A stretch of 64,000 bases of DNA from Thermothielavioides terrestris NRRL 8126 (GCF_000226115.1 NC_016457.1:9176001-9240000), one strand, 5' to 3'; counted from the stretch's first letter, positions 35,281 to 47,450 are shown. Notes: a model not told the origin generated them from the letters alone. Numbers and translations: made by a program.

Positions 35281-36442
35281 ATACACAGCAGGGCGGCTCA
35301 GCTGCTCAGTGTCCACGCCTCCTTTTTCTCACGTCTTTGTCAGCATGCGGTTTGGACGCCCCGATACGCTGTCCTTTGTTGCAGGGCAGGCAATCAGATC
35401 TCACAACGGAAATGATTGGATGTTCCAGCCGCATTCAGGGGAGTCAGATACCGCCCACTTGCCGACTTAGGTCAGACTTCGAAATAATTAGCGCAGCTGA
35501 CCTGCCTTGTTTCTCTACTCGCAGTGTTCCCGACCGTCAATTGCTACTGTTACAGGTGGCCTGAGGCGAGCACTTGCGGATGCATGGATGAGAACGAAGC
35601 GAGTTGTGAGCTTCGTCCGCGGGGTTGTAGACGTAGTCAACTGCGGTGTACGTATTGATCGATATCTCTGTGAAACCCCTACTCCTACAGTTGTTGGAGC
35701 TCCGGAAGTTCGGCAATGTGCTCAATCAAATGAGGCTATACGGGCCTCCTTCAACACATGCGCATGCATAACTACCTTACAATCATCTGCTGCTCTTAAG
35801 ATGCTGATCCTGATCCTATGCCTCAGGCAACCGTTACAAGCTGTAACGGTCTCACGGAGTGTGAGTATTGCAACCAGCTGATGACGACTCCACGGGGGGG
35901 GGGGGTTGGGACACGCCGGCCAAGGACGGCGATGGAAGTTCCGTCTCTATGTGTTCCCGTGTGTTGTCTCTCTTGGACCGTCGCACCAGGAAGCGGGTTC
36001 GTTGACTCTTTCAAACTAAAATGCCAATTCATCTCGAGTGTCTTGGCTGATACTTGATATCCGGGCCACGCGCCGCACTGAAGAACGCGGACTCTAGGCA
36101 TGGCGAAGCATCACAGCTCTCCGCCACCGACGTAGCGCCGCCTGCTGCTCTCAGGACTAGCGCATAAAGTGAGAGGTCGCGTCACGGTCTACCGTGGGCC
36201 GCCGTTGAGAAGCAGGGTTGCACACAAGAAGAGGCCAATGACAGGATCACTTGGGCGGAGTCGGTGACTTGTGAGCTAATGCTGGCTGTGAAGAGCCATG
36301 TTCTTCGAAGCAGAAGGGGATGGAGAGGAAGAGGAGTCGGTTGAGGGCCCGCGAGGGCAATGCATTATATGTAGGTAACGTAACTGCGTAAGTCTACCCC
36401 TTACTTATTTGGTATATTTGTGCTCCCGTCCTTTGCGCCGCG
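35281..36442. other. Intergenic interval between the TIR element and the PTH11-like gene
   Basis: GC-normal sequence without a recognised gene. A run of 12 G lies at 35894-35905. The right part contains the 3' UTR of the GPCR gene. Confidence 0.6.
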
Positions 36443-37904
36443 TCATGCGCTTTCCGCCACTCTCGTCCTGTTGGTCAGCTCATAGCCGCCCATGCTGTCC
36501 GAGTCTTCGTTCGTCCTCGCCCTGCCCTGGTCGTGGAACTCGACGACATACTCGCTGGTCTGGACGATCTGGTTGGCGTTTCTAATGTCCAGGATGCCCC
36601 TGTCGCTGCCGCTGTCGTCGTCCTGTCCGGCGCGCGACTTTGGCCCGTTCCGGGTCGCCGTCACGATCGTGGTCGCGCCTCGCGTCCCTCCCGCGTAAGG
36701 AACGGCCCCGCCGGGGCCGTACCTCTCAGACGAGTGCTTCTTGGCCGAGGACTTGATATACTGCAGCAGGACGCGGAGCACGGGGATGCAGGCGGCCACG
36801 ATGGTAGTCGCGACCTCGGCGCAGCTCCAGATGGTCACGTCCGTAGCGAGATCTTTTCGCGTCATTTGTTAGTGGGTTGATGCGGATACGATAATGGCTT
36901 GGCTACTGGGTAGGACAAGGGGCCGCAGAAAGTTACTACTTACAAGTCGGGTCGCCCTGCTGGAGCTCTGGGATCTTGGTACACTTGACGATGGCGGTTG
37001 CTGAGGCGCTATGGGCTGGTCAGACATGGTACGTCGTTTGCGGAGGAAAGGCGGGATCCCGGGTTGTCTCACAAGATGCCCATGCTCATGGCAACGCCGA
37101 CGCCAACCTTCTCCTTCCTTTTTATCCGTAGGCTAAAGAGAACACTCCAAGGCAAGAGGGAAAGCACGGCGTCTCCAAGCGCGGAGATGGCTAAACACAA
37201 AACGTCTCTCTCAGCAAAATGCGACGACGAGGTGATGCCCCGGGGGCAGATGTACATACCACCTGAATAGACATTGTATCCTGTCATGACAGACGGGTCC
37301 CAGCAGGTCCCGGGGACGGAGTGATCCCAAGTCTTGCGGGGCGGGTTGCACTGGATCCATTGAAAGAGGGCCGACAACCACATGGAGCTGTTCATGACAG
37401 CGATGATGACCCAGATTGCGATCTTGGTGTAACCTTCGGTGATGCGGAGGAGAGTTACGGCGAAAGATGTCTTGCTCAGGACGGCCGCCAGTATGGACAC
37501 GCTGGCCGTGACATTGGACACCAAGCCGATTGCAAGGAGATCGGCCTCGTCGATGTCCCAAAAATGCTTTCCGAAACCCAACCGTACCGAGGCGGTGACG
37601 AGAGCATTGGTGGCAATTTGAAGCAGCTTCTCGACAGATCAGCCAGCCGGCCGCGCACGGTGAGAGTACAGGTGAAAAGAGGAAGAGGAAGAGAGCGGCG
37701 GGGGGGGGGGGGGGGGGGGGTGGGGATGCATACCCACGAAATGATCAAGATGTGATCATCCCACCAGAGGCCTCGGTGTGTTTGGAACTTGCAGAAGACT
37801 CGGAGGGCGATAAAAACAGATGCCAGGCCCATCAGGAGCCAAATGACAATGAGGACTTTGGTCCCCTGACCGTTGGGTGCATCTCTTGCCGATATTGACG
37901 CCAT
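36443..37904 (-). CDS. PTH11-like integral membrane protein (fungal rhodopsin-type GPCR family)
   Basis: Five exons on the minus strand: 37904-37734, 37626-37260, 37190-37073, 37008-36944 and 36852-36443, giving 376 residues. Seven hydrophobic segments are spread over the first 280 residues, starting with VLIVIWLLMGLASVFIALRVF and ending with IWSCAEVATTIVAACIPVLRVLL. Family landmarks are WWDD after the first span, GFGKHFWDI, QCNPPRKTWD with TCWD (an extracellular Cys pair), YSGAISALGDAVLSLLPW, and DPTYLATDVTIWSCAE, the last two reconstructed only by splicing. The C-tail is cytoplasmic, Gly/Ser/Arg-rich and likely disordered. PTH11-type proteins include receptors for surface and host cues; here the ligand is unknown. 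It is the only gene between the TIR transposon and the kinase-like gene. Confidence 0.9.
37700..37720. repeat. 21-base G homopolymer (intron 1 of the PTH11-like gene)
   Basis: Twenty-one G on the plus strand, equal to poly-C on the coding strand, inside the intron between 37733 and 37627 and close to the donor. Length is likely variable. Confidence 0.9.
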
Positions 37905-40109
37905 CTCGAGCTCGAGGGGCCGTGGGATCTGCAACGCCCCGTTACCGCCTCCCCCGAATCACAAGTCACGTACGGGGAGACGATAAGGAAGAAGAAACGG
38001 GAGAAGCAACAAAGAAGGAAAACAGAAGGAAAGGCACGGCTATGGCGGGCAGATATCGACGAAACCTGGGCACTTAACTCCACACTAATCGCCTTCAATT
38101 CTGGACTCGAGAACTCGATAGTTCGTTCACGACAGGACCACAGCAATCATGCACGCTTTCAAAGGCAAAGACATAACAGCGCCGCAGATTCGGGTCTAGC
38201 CACTCTTGTCAGCCCGAGCATCTTGGCTCGGCCCGGCAGTCTTCACCTTGGACCTAGGGGATCTTGGCACGGCAAGCCGGCAAGCTGGGTCGGCAGCGGC
38301 TGGGGACGCAGGAACGAGAGCGTCCGAACAAGCAGGCTTCTTCCCCACGGACAAGCCGCCTGTCGGCAGCCGCACAACAATACATACGTGTAACTAGTCT
38401 CTTCCCTGACTGGGCCCACCATCACCCATGCGCCGAGCTTGACCTGGGACGTTGGGGTACCTAAGTTTCTTGTAGTTTGTGGAGCCAAGGAAGCCCCCAG
38501 GGGCCTGGTTCATGTTCGAGTGTGGCCAGGGCAATTGGTGAGACACCCTTTATTTAGGTACGCTTGCCCAAGCGGTTCGAGTGTCGAGGGCGAACGGGCG
38601 ATCCCCAACTTCCCAAATTCACGGACCCAGTTACCAGAGGGCTAACAAGTGAGCAAAGAACAGAGGGCAGTGTAATTCTCCACTTATCTCCGGGAAATCA
38701 CAAACTGGGGAAAATACATATACACTACAGAAAATATTCTTTGGCGGCTGGAAGTCTTGGAGTTGATCGACGGATCGTGAACCTCATCCGGAGCAGAACG
38801 GGGAATGCCGTTAACGCATCTGTTGATCCACAATACGGAGTAGTGGGACACCAAGTGCCCACACTCTGAGTATCAAACGGGTTAGAGTTGAGAACCGTCG
38901 AAGTGCTTGCGGGGGGTTACATTTGCGATCGCCGCACTTGTTTCCCAACTGATGTGAACGCACAGCTCGCGAAACTCACCGGCCCGGTGCCAAGTGGAGT
39001 CTGTGAGCCACAAAACACGCCTAGTGTATGGGACAATTAACCGCCTTGCTCGAACCTGTCGGCATGTTGCTGGCCGCCGGGCTGAAAGCGGGTGTGAAGG
39101 GGGTCTGCCTGTGAGCTGTAGTGTAGTGTACTGTGTAGGTAGTGTAGTGTACAGTACACGACACTACCTAGCGTAATTGGTTTCGGAGAAAATGCTCCTA
39201 TCCAAGCGAGAGCAAGGTCTCGACGTGATTGCATCTTGGGCACATTGCTGCTCTCTTGTATGTACCATTCGCGGAATGGAAGCAGGCTGACTGAACGCGC
39301 TGCTGATCGTGTGACATGATTCAACAAACAGTACTGCCTCCTGGTGGTTGATCCATTGTGTTGCCGAGGGTTTTCTGCTTCTGGGGTGCGGAAAACCTAC
39401 GAGTCCGTACGTACCATATGTTCCGAGTCTGAGGGTTGAATTCGACGAATTTCAGTTGTCGCGGCAGATGAGGACTCTGCTCCTGTGGACCCTCGTCGCG
39501 TCGACCTCTGCAAGCTTTCGCACGCTTCGAGAGACACGGGAACGACAACAGCTGATCCTTCAACAGGACAAAAAGCACCTTAGCATGGAGCCGGGAGAAC
39601 TTGGACCGACTGGCGCGAACGGGAGCCACAAGGCTCGCCGTCCCCGAGCCGCTCGGGTCTGAGACGATGCTAGTGTAGATACGGAGTGCGGAATTAGAGG
39701 AATGCCGGACTCGGTAGGTACCTAATTTTGGGCCAACTCAAGCATCTGGCCGCCATCAAACACAGAACTGGTGCAAGGATTAACTGCCAGCCGCAATTGG
39801 CAAAGGCATTTATGATTTATGCTTCGAGCAGAGGAGGCTTTGCGGGTAATCCTGGTCCTGGATGGTGTTCCTGAAACTGACAACACAGTACGGAAGTACG
39901 TGTTTGGCAAATGCCATCTCGGCAAAGCAGCCCGAGGCAACGAGCGGTCCGTGCTTCCTGCAAGTTGGTAGGGGCCCAGGGGGCCGTGTTTTCAAGCTGT
40001 TTCCTTCAAGCTGTTCCTCAGCCGCAAGAAACGCCGTGACCAAGTTCCCAGCCGTGAAAGCTGTTGCGAGTCGCCTCTTAACCAACTCCTTCCCCACACT
40101 TTGCCCGTC
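37905..40109. other. Intergenic interval, no gene recognised
   Basis: It holds the PTH11-like promoter at the left and the kinase-like promoter at the right. Frames up to about 100 codons occur on both strands without domains. A 35-bp inverted repeat lies at 39136-39170. Confidence 0.6.
39136..39170. repeat. 35-bp near-perfect inverted repeat
   Basis: Two 17-base arms (TAGGTAGTGTAGTGTAC and its complement) around one central base, with a single mismatch. A related AGTGTAGTGTAC core precedes it at about 39119 and occurs as a palindrome at 9815-9834. Confidence 0.75.
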
Positions 40110-41743
40110 ATGCCTGATCCGGCCACTTTAGACGTTCAGGGCCGTTTCATGACATACGAACAGGCCGCCGAAGAAGAGTTCAACGTTCTTAGCCGCATCG
40201 GATACGGCGCAGCTGTCTCGGCGTTGACCGATGAGCTCTGGCGGCACAAAGGGTCGATTGAGGCTCTAACACGATACCACCTAGGGCTGGACAGAAATGA
40301 CATGTGCAATGTCTTGGAATGCCGTGAATGGATCCGGGGCGGCTTCAACATATGCGTCAAGATCAATATCATCTCGCCAGGCCGAGACCCCAGGAAGGTT
40401 GTGTTCCGCTGCGCCATGCCACACAAGCTCGCTGAGGCACGATACCCCGGAACCGTAGATGAAAAGGTCGGCTGCGAGGTTGGGGCCTACATCTTCATGC
40501 AACAGAACTGCTCTGAGATTCGCATTCCCCACCTGTATGGCTTTGGTTTTCTCGACGGGCGCCAGGTAAGCACTGCCACTTATGAATTGATTTAGTTAAA
40601 GCCATAAGAACTTCTCTCGTTGTCTCCGGTACTTCTTGAGACCTAAACTTAAAACATGGAAGCTTACGGCCATCGTATGGTTAGTTTACGCATGTCTCCC
40701 ACCGGCCCTTCTTCGCCCGTCTTTCACACATGTTCCGCCGCTGCGTCTACCGTCTGTTCAATAGGGTACTCTCCCCATACACGACAAGCACAACCAACCA
40801 CAGGGTGCCCTTTGCCTACCTTCTACTAGAGCATATCGGCGCCGAGACGGGGCAGATGCTGTCAAACACGTGGAACAAGTACAGAGAACACGACGCCGCT
40901 CGGAGGCAGAGACTCTTCCGCGGCATGTCAAAGATCATGCTGTCGCTGGCGCGTCTTCCCCAGATGCAGATCGGCTCCTTCCAATTCAATGACGATGGCA
41001 CCATATCCCTAAGCAATCGGCCCTTGTCTTGCTCCATGGTCTTGCTAGAAAACGACGGTGCTCCGAGGACGATGCAGAGAGGTGACACGTACAGGTGCAC
41101 CGACGCTTTCGTTGCCGACATGATCACCTTCCACGACCAGCGCTTCCTCGCCCAGCCCAACGCCGTGAACAGTGAAACCGACTGCTGCGCTCAGATGGCC
41201 GTCAAGACGCTGCTCCGCGTCTTCGCACACAGGTATATCAAGCGAGAACACCGCGAGGGGCCCTTCCCGCTCCAGCTCACGGACCTCCACGCGAGCAACA
41301 TCTTTGTGGATGACGACTGGAGCGTGACATGCTTGATAGACCTCGAGTGGCTCCTCGCGCTGCCCCGGGAGACGCTCGAAGTTCCGTACTGGCTCACCGA
41401 GTGCAGCATTGACGGGCTCCAGGGCGAGCGCTACGACGAGTTTGACAAGATCCGGCGCGAGTTCATGCAAGTCTTCCAGGAAGAGGAGCGCGCGATGGCA
41501 GCGAAGCACGGACTCACAATCAAGCTCTCGGAGGTCATGCAGGAGATGTGGGACTCGAAGGGGATATGGTTCTGGAATTGCCTGTCTAGCACAAACGCCA
41601 TGTACATCATCCTGGAGGACCACCTTTGCCCGAAGGGCCTTCCCGCCAGCGTGGAAAAGGCGGTGTCGCAGTTCTGGTGCGAGGACCAGGTGTTGGAACC
41701 GCTGCGCAGGCTCAGGAAGATGAAGCTATCACGATACAAGTGA
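40110..41743 (+). CDS. APH/protein-kinase-fold family protein (phosphotransferase-like)
   Basis: Two exons: 40110-40565 and 40685-41743, giving 504 residues. The start is the ATG at 40110; the intron joins GRQ to FTHVSHRPF in phase 0. The N-lobe is seen in GGFNICVKINI and the later EVGAYIFMQQ. A hinge-like segment YLLLEHIG follows. The C-lobe has LTDLHASNIFVDDDW (Asp352, Asn357) and CLIDLEW (Asp371), corresponding to the catalytic-loop Asp/Asn and the metal-binding Asp of aminoglycoside-phosphotransferase-like kinases. The His usually found two residues before the catalytic Asp is missing, the sequence being LTD. These are numerous, often duplicated genes in filamentous fungi, with unknown substrates. 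The stop codon lies only 34 bp from the probable end of a copia LTR. Confidence 0.88.
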
Positions 41744-41777
41744 TGTACACAACTGGGAACAATCGTGGTGTTGAAGA

Positions 41778-41902
41778 TGTTGTATTGTCGGAGAGTTCTC
41801 CTAATTAGGAGCCTAGTCTTAGGTAGCAGTTGGGCATCAAGCCAGTAGATCCTAATCTCAGTAGGCCGGCCCGCTACCCTAGGCCGGGCTAGTTCTAATA
41901 CA
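41778..41902 (-). repeat. Probable 3' LTR of the copia element
   Basis: On the minus strand a G-run (AGGGGGG, a likely polypurine tract) is followed by TGTATTAGAACTAG, a copia-like LTR start with TG. The sequence continues to ...CAATACAACA at 41778, an ending with CA. The partner LTR would lie to the right of the window, so length (125 bp) and duplication cannot be confirmed. Confidence 0.55.
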
Positions 41903-41949
41903 CCCCCCTAGGTCGAGCCTCTGGCTCTGGCCTACCAAATCCAGTAATC

Positions 41950-42847
41950 TATAAAGCTATTCCCAATACTACGTCCTTCCTAATCTAGCAATTCTATAGT
42001 ATTGAGGTCCTTCTACTATCGCCCTAATCTATTGAGCTTTACGCGCCTACCTTTCTTAATTCTATACATTATACTGTAAATCGAACCTTCTATTTAGCTA
42101 GAGCCTTCTTCTAGCCCTATATTTCTTCTTTCTACGCCGCCTAATAGGTATAGATCTCGATAAAGGCCTAGATATCCGCTAGATTAAATATTTCTATAAA
42201 CTTCTTATAGGGCTCTAGTTCTAGCGCCTTTATTAAACTGTTGGCCAATATTTAGTTTAAGGGTATATAATCTATACTAACCCTTTTATTCTAAGCTTCT
42301 TAGTATAGCTAGTAGTTATAAATGTCGATATATTTTAGCTTTGTCTATAGTATAGGTATCTTAGTGTTAATTAGCTAAATTGTCTATTTATTATTATACT
42401 AGATCGATAGGATCTTATTATCTAGATAGATCTCTAATGCTTTTAATAGGCATTAAAGGAATATACCTTCTTTCGCTATTTATATAAGTGCTAACAACTC
42501 TATCTTTATAGTCGAAGTAGTTACTATATTCTATTTACTAGCTTACTAGATAATTAGCCCTTTAAACAAGATAATAGTGTAACCTTATAAGCTTTTATAA
42601 TCGATACTATTGTCGACGAAGCTAGTGTCGCTAGCTACGATTAGGATATCTCCTCCTCCTAGCTAGAGGGCTTAGAACCTCGTTCAATAGAGGTATTATA
42701 ATACTTAATTAGCTATATAGTAGTATTCTAGTCCTAGGTTCTAATTAAATTATATAAGCTTAGAGGCTATAAAGGCAATATCTAGGTATATATTGATAGC
42801 TATATATAAGATTAAGCCGACCTTCCTTTAATAGAGCCTAATAGAGC
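41950..42847 (-). pseudogene. Copia pol, C-terminal part (end of RT and RNase H), degenerate
   Basis: Read on the minus strand, the frame that is cut at 60601 resumes here with IRLY and an AINIYLDIAFIASKL stretch (the conserved PDIAFA region after the copia RT). RNase H follows with GGGDILIVASDTSF and VTTSTIKIELLAL, matching TTSTxEAELLAL. Stops replace mainly Trp and Gln. The element is dead. Confidence 0.85.
42843..42847. repeat. Target-site duplication AGAGC, left copy (gypsy element 1)
   Basis: The five bases before the left LTR are identical to the five after the right LTR (60596-60600). Confidence 0.85.
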
Positions 42848-43441
42848 TATCATGCCTCGGAACCACCCTAACCCGCGGGACCCGCCTCGGCACCCAGCAC
42901 AGCCCTTGGAACGCGCCTTGGCACCTAGCACAACCCTTAGCCCAACCACCTCGCCCTGTATCTAGCACCCGGCGTAGCCTAGCCAACTATAGGGCACTAC
43001 ACAGGTCATCTATATACGCCACTAGGGCGTACGTCAGTAGCCTAGATTACGTAAGCTACCTGGAAGAGCGATTAGAGGGGCATAGAGCTAAGCGAAGTAC
43101 GGGGTATCAGGCTAAGTAAATATAGGAAACTAAGACATTAGGTTGGCAACAAAGCGGATTAGACACATTTAGAGAGCTATATAGGCGCTATAGAATAGCC
43201 TAAGAAAGGATCTACGAGCTCGGGAATAGAGGCTAGCCGATATAGAGGAAGATCGAAGGCTAGGATAGGAGAGATAAAGAGGATAGAACCTATAGGCAAT
43301 AAAAGAGGCTAGTATTCAATGCAACTTTTTACACTCCCCCTACCTATAGCTACCCTATAGCATATACTCTACTTATACCTTGCTTATACTCCGTTACTTC
43401 AACGTATATCCCCTTCCTTCTAGGAGCCTCTACTCCTAATA
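42848..43441 (+). repeat. 5' LTR of gypsy element 1
   Basis: It aligns base for base in length with 60002-60595. It begins TATCATGCC, probably TGTCATGCC before RIP, and ends CTCCTAATA (CTCCTAACA in the other copy). Differences between the two are mostly C/T and G/A. Confidence 0.9.
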
Positions 43442-43549
43442 AGTTGAACGCTCTTATCCTACCCTAGAGAGTTGAACTAGTAGAGACGAACTATAGCCTA
43501 GACCTACGCCTATACTACGTTTAAACAAAGCCCTATACCCTTATAATCT

Positions 43550-44745
43550 TAGGCACTTTCTACTAATCCGACCTCTTTATATACCCTCTTTATACCACCT
43601 ATACCTAATACTACTATAGGCGAGAGCTCCTAGTACGCTTAGATTGATCTAAACGGCTCCTATACAATGCCTATCGACCCTCTACTCTCTACCTAGGAGT
43701 ACGACCTTACTAAGGAAGAGCGTTGTCTAAGCGCTAAGATCGCTCTTAAGCACTGCTATTAAGCTATTCTCCAACTACGAGCTTAATATATATAGCTCCT
43801 ACGCTAGAATACCTAGTTTGTATATATTACCGAAGGCGCTACCTCTTCGAATTTCGACCCTCTTGCTACCTAGGCCACTAATACTACTATACTAGCTATA
43901 TCTATTGCTATACCTATATCTATACCTACTTCTACATCTACTCCTATACCTATTGCTATGCCTAAGGCTATACCTATAGCCGCTATACCTACGCCTATAC
44001 CTATAGCTATACCTATAGCTATGTCTATTGCCTTCGATACCTCTCCGCCTACTGCTAATCCTAAGTTCAACGCTCCTATTACGCCTTTGCCAATCTTTTC
44101 TAGCGCTATAGGAGCTCCCCTCTAGTATACCGCTAGTTTGAACTACCCTATATATAGTGGCAAAGATACTTCTTTGCTCTAAGCCTTCCTATACAACTGC
44201 TATACCAACTTCTAGCTTATAGGCTATTCGCTTAATAATAGTAACTACGTTGTATATATAGTAAATTGCCTTTAAGGCCTACCTAAGAACACCTAGATAA
44301 AGTATATCTAGGAATAGGAGGCCGATTTTAACTTCTATCTCTTAGCTATTACTTAGGATAAGTTCGTTATATTCCTTTAAAATAAACTATCTAATTCCGA
44401 TTTATACGCCTTTAGTACAGCTATAGAGCTTAAGTACCTTATATAGCGTAAAGACAAGACTATTCTGGAGTTCGTTGAACGGTTCACTAGCGTTATCGCC
44501 AATATACTTTTGAAATAGGATGAACCTACCTATATAGTCACCCTTCTACCGAAGTTCTACCTAAAGATTAGCTTTATCCTCAACTACTCCCCCTAATTAC
44601 TTACTACGTTCTAGTAGCTTATAAGCTTTGCCTACTATATTAAGTATAGTTAGCGTATTGCTAGCACCTCTCGCTATTGCCTTTACTCGTTAAACAACGC
44701 CCCTATAGCTCTATAGCCACTATACCCTATTAACGTCCTGCCTAC
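43550..44745 (+). pseudogene. Gag of gypsy element 1, N-terminal part, degenerate
   Basis: A run of TATACC-like hexamers at about 43885-44035 would encode Pro/Ile/Ala-rich sequence. It is followed by a Retrotrans_gag-like stretch with LNYPIYSGKD, a ...KDKTILEFVERFTSVIANI segment and YLKISFILN. Several TAG stops replace Trp/Gln. The frame is cut at CCTAC by element 2 and resumes in phase at 52957. Confidence 0.8.
44741..44745. repeat. Target-site duplication CCTAC, left copy (gypsy element 2)
   Basis: Identical to the five bases after the right LTR of element 2 (52957-52961). Confidence 0.9.
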
Positions 44746-44996
44746 TAATATAGGGCAAGAGGAACAGGGGGGTCATGTGACCTATATGTCTATATACGTA
44801 GATTAGATAAGGGTGCCCCGCGCCCTACGTTGCAGACTTTGCAACGCTAGGCCTAATCAGGCAGGCAGGGTGCGCACTCGTGTTCTACCCTATAGGTATA
44901 TATTTCTTAGCGCACCGCCGCCTAGATCTTCGATCCACCACTATTATAAATCTACATCTTGTTATTCTATACATCTACTAGCACTTTCCCACATCA
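44746..44996 (+). repeat. 5' LTR of gypsy element 2
   Basis: It matches 52706-52956 over 251 bp, starting TAATATAGGGCAAGAGG and ending CATCA. Differences are C/T and G/A. Open frames of about 65-75 codons in both copies are only LTR sequence. Confidence 0.92.
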
Positions 44997-45369
44997 AGTG
45001 GTAGCTACAACTTCAAGATCATTGACCTAATCATTTTCGTCATTAATCGACTAGTCTATATAGCGGCTTTGCCGACAGCAGTAGCCGGTTGAACCCCCGC
45101 TTTCTTCGTGTAGCGACTTGACGAGGTCGATAGCGTTGAAGGCACCTAACCTACTTCGAACGACGGTTTAGTCGAAGAGCCTTAATCGTATAGCGGTTCT
45201 ACCGATAGCGATTACGATCTTTAGCTATCGATCGATCAGTCTATATAGCGGCGATCGCCGACAATATCGTCGACAGCAGTAGCCGATCAGCTATCTAGTT
45301 CTTCTCACATAGTAGCGACAGCTAATAGCGATTAGGACACCCTCTTCTCCAAGTCGACAACCCTTTTAC

Positions 45370-47450
45370 TAGGTCTTCGTCAACTATCTTGTCAATAATA
45401 TACCTATTCGATCCGGCTTCTACGGTTTAAACCAAGGCGACTATTAAGATAGCCGATCATAGCTATAATACTCGTTCCTACGCCTCTTTACTAGCTAAGC
45501 AGCTCTCTAAATACAATGCCGCTATATCTAAAAAGATCAAGAAGACGATATATACCCCCTACAAGGGCTTCATTCCCCTAGCCTTAGAGCCTCCTACACC
45601 TTAAAAGCCTATTATTGAATAAGACGATCCTAACGATATACAATTAGGCGATAAACCATCCTTCGAAGATGCCTAGAGCAATCTCAAGGAAGCTAAAGAC
45701 ATTCTAAACCTCCTAGAGTATATCAAAGTTGGTACTAATCGGCCTTTTGTTAAGTGGCTTAGCTAGACCGTTAGCAAGTATATAGCTCTACTCGAAGACA
45801 CTGTTAATATAGTCGATTAGCTTCGGAAGGAGGTCGCTAATATATAACCTATACTCAAGAAGTTAATAGACTTTTACAATCGCTTTAAAGGTATACCAAA
45901 GGTTATAGGTCAACTCTAGGCTACTACTACCTAGACTAGGGAAATTGTACAATAGGTTTAGTACTAGGATAAGCTTTTTATATAGTATATATATAATATA
46001 GACAATCAGCTAAGCAAGATCGATAACGCTATTGCTCAGTTGGCCGCTAAGAACTAACTAGCTAATCCGATACTAGCTAAGGAGCCTCTACTAGCTGCTC
46101 CTACCTCGACTATAGCGCTACCGCTATACGCCCCTTCGATTTGGAGCTGCCGCTCGGTTATAACGGCTACTTCCTTACGAGAGAGGCTTCGTTTACCTCC
46201 CTAAGTTAAACTTATACGGCCCTACCTCTAAACCGCCTTTCCTATCCCTCTAGAAGGCGTCGATATCGGTATAGCTTATAACCTAGCTATAGGCACACCG
46301 CTAGTACGCTAGGATCCTAGGGCGCGCTTTGACGACCCGCCTTTAGACGATATACGCTAAGCTACGTCGCCTTATAGCGACCTCTACCAAGTTAGGTCGT
46401 AGTATAGCCACCTAGCCGCGCCACCTCTTAGGCGGCCCGCTAGCGCTAGCGGCTACGATCTAAACGACCTAAGCAACCTAGACGACAGCGATAGTAGGCG
46501 CTATCTAAGCAATTACTCGAATAACCGACTACCTTTTCTACCTTCTCTGAACTATAGCTACTAGGAGCACTCTTACAATATTATAGGTACTAGAGGCAGC
46601 CGATCTATCTCTACCTTTAAGATCAAGTGCAATAACATTAGTACTTTTAATCCTAGCTATAAGGACCCTAACAATATAGGTATTGTTATAGATAGTAAGA
46701 ATATAATTTTTACCGATATCTATTGCTTTATTTAGCGTTTATCAACTTTTCTAGAGGACCTTAACACTAGCTACAACGTAGCCTAGTAGATCTTATACCT
46801 TCTACCTATAGTTCTCGCTAGTTAAGCCCTCCTTTAGTAGAACAGCGAAGTCATTGTTTAGAAGCGATTACAATAGCGCTAAGCTAGCCTTTATACAGTC
46901 TTTGATCAATTAGTAGAGCGTTTTACAATAGATCGCCAAGTGGCTATCGACAAGTTCAACTAAGGACGGTTAACTATTAGGTATATTATAGAGAACCCCA
47001 ACGCTCTAATGAACTTCTTTTAGAAGAAGTTACGTTTTATATATATAGTAGACTAGATTAACTATAACAATTTAAACTAGTACAATGCTATAGGCACCAT
47101 TTACAACCGCCTAGATTCGACGATTATATCTTTTCTTCTATAGCTAAAGACGAAGTACACTCTAGTGTACTATATATATAAGATTATAGAAGTTCGACCT
47201 ATACTCGTTACTATAGCTTATAACAAGTTCCTAGAGTTAAAGAAGTCTTTGCTTACTAGTAAATCTACTGCTTCCGGTAATACTAAGTCTAATAAGAAGC
47301 ATTCTAAACACGCCGATCACTATAGCAATGATCACTGGAACTACGACTATAACTATAACTACGACGACAACCGCTATAACTGTGATTGTAATCAAGACAG
47401 TAAACGCCGCCTAGATAACTGCGATTCTAAGCGTAACGATCGAGCCTAAG
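45370..47450 (+). pseudogene. Gag region of gypsy element 2, degenerate
   Basis: Plus-strand frames read as helical Gag-like sequence (for example ILNLLEYIKVGTNRPFVKWL near 45700) and, further on, FNPSYKDPNNIGIVI and a segment rich in Asn, Asp and Tyr (47270-47450). The zinc knuckle is not clear. Frequent TAG/TAA codons interrupt it. Confidence 0.65.

Noticed and set aside
43870..44070. Minus-strand Gly/Ile/Ala-rich 66-residue frame
   Set aside because: It is the antisense of a TATACC-type simple repeat in gypsy 1 gag; periodic sequence opens the frame.
44813..45004. Frame of 63 codons, and its sister at 52773-52997
   Set aside because: Both lie inside the LTRs of gypsy element 2 and overlap their ends; no product expected.
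47165..47449. Plus-strand 94-codon frame as an independent gene
   Set aside because: It is a surviving piece of the degenerate Gag of gypsy element 2; the frame continues on both sides through stops.
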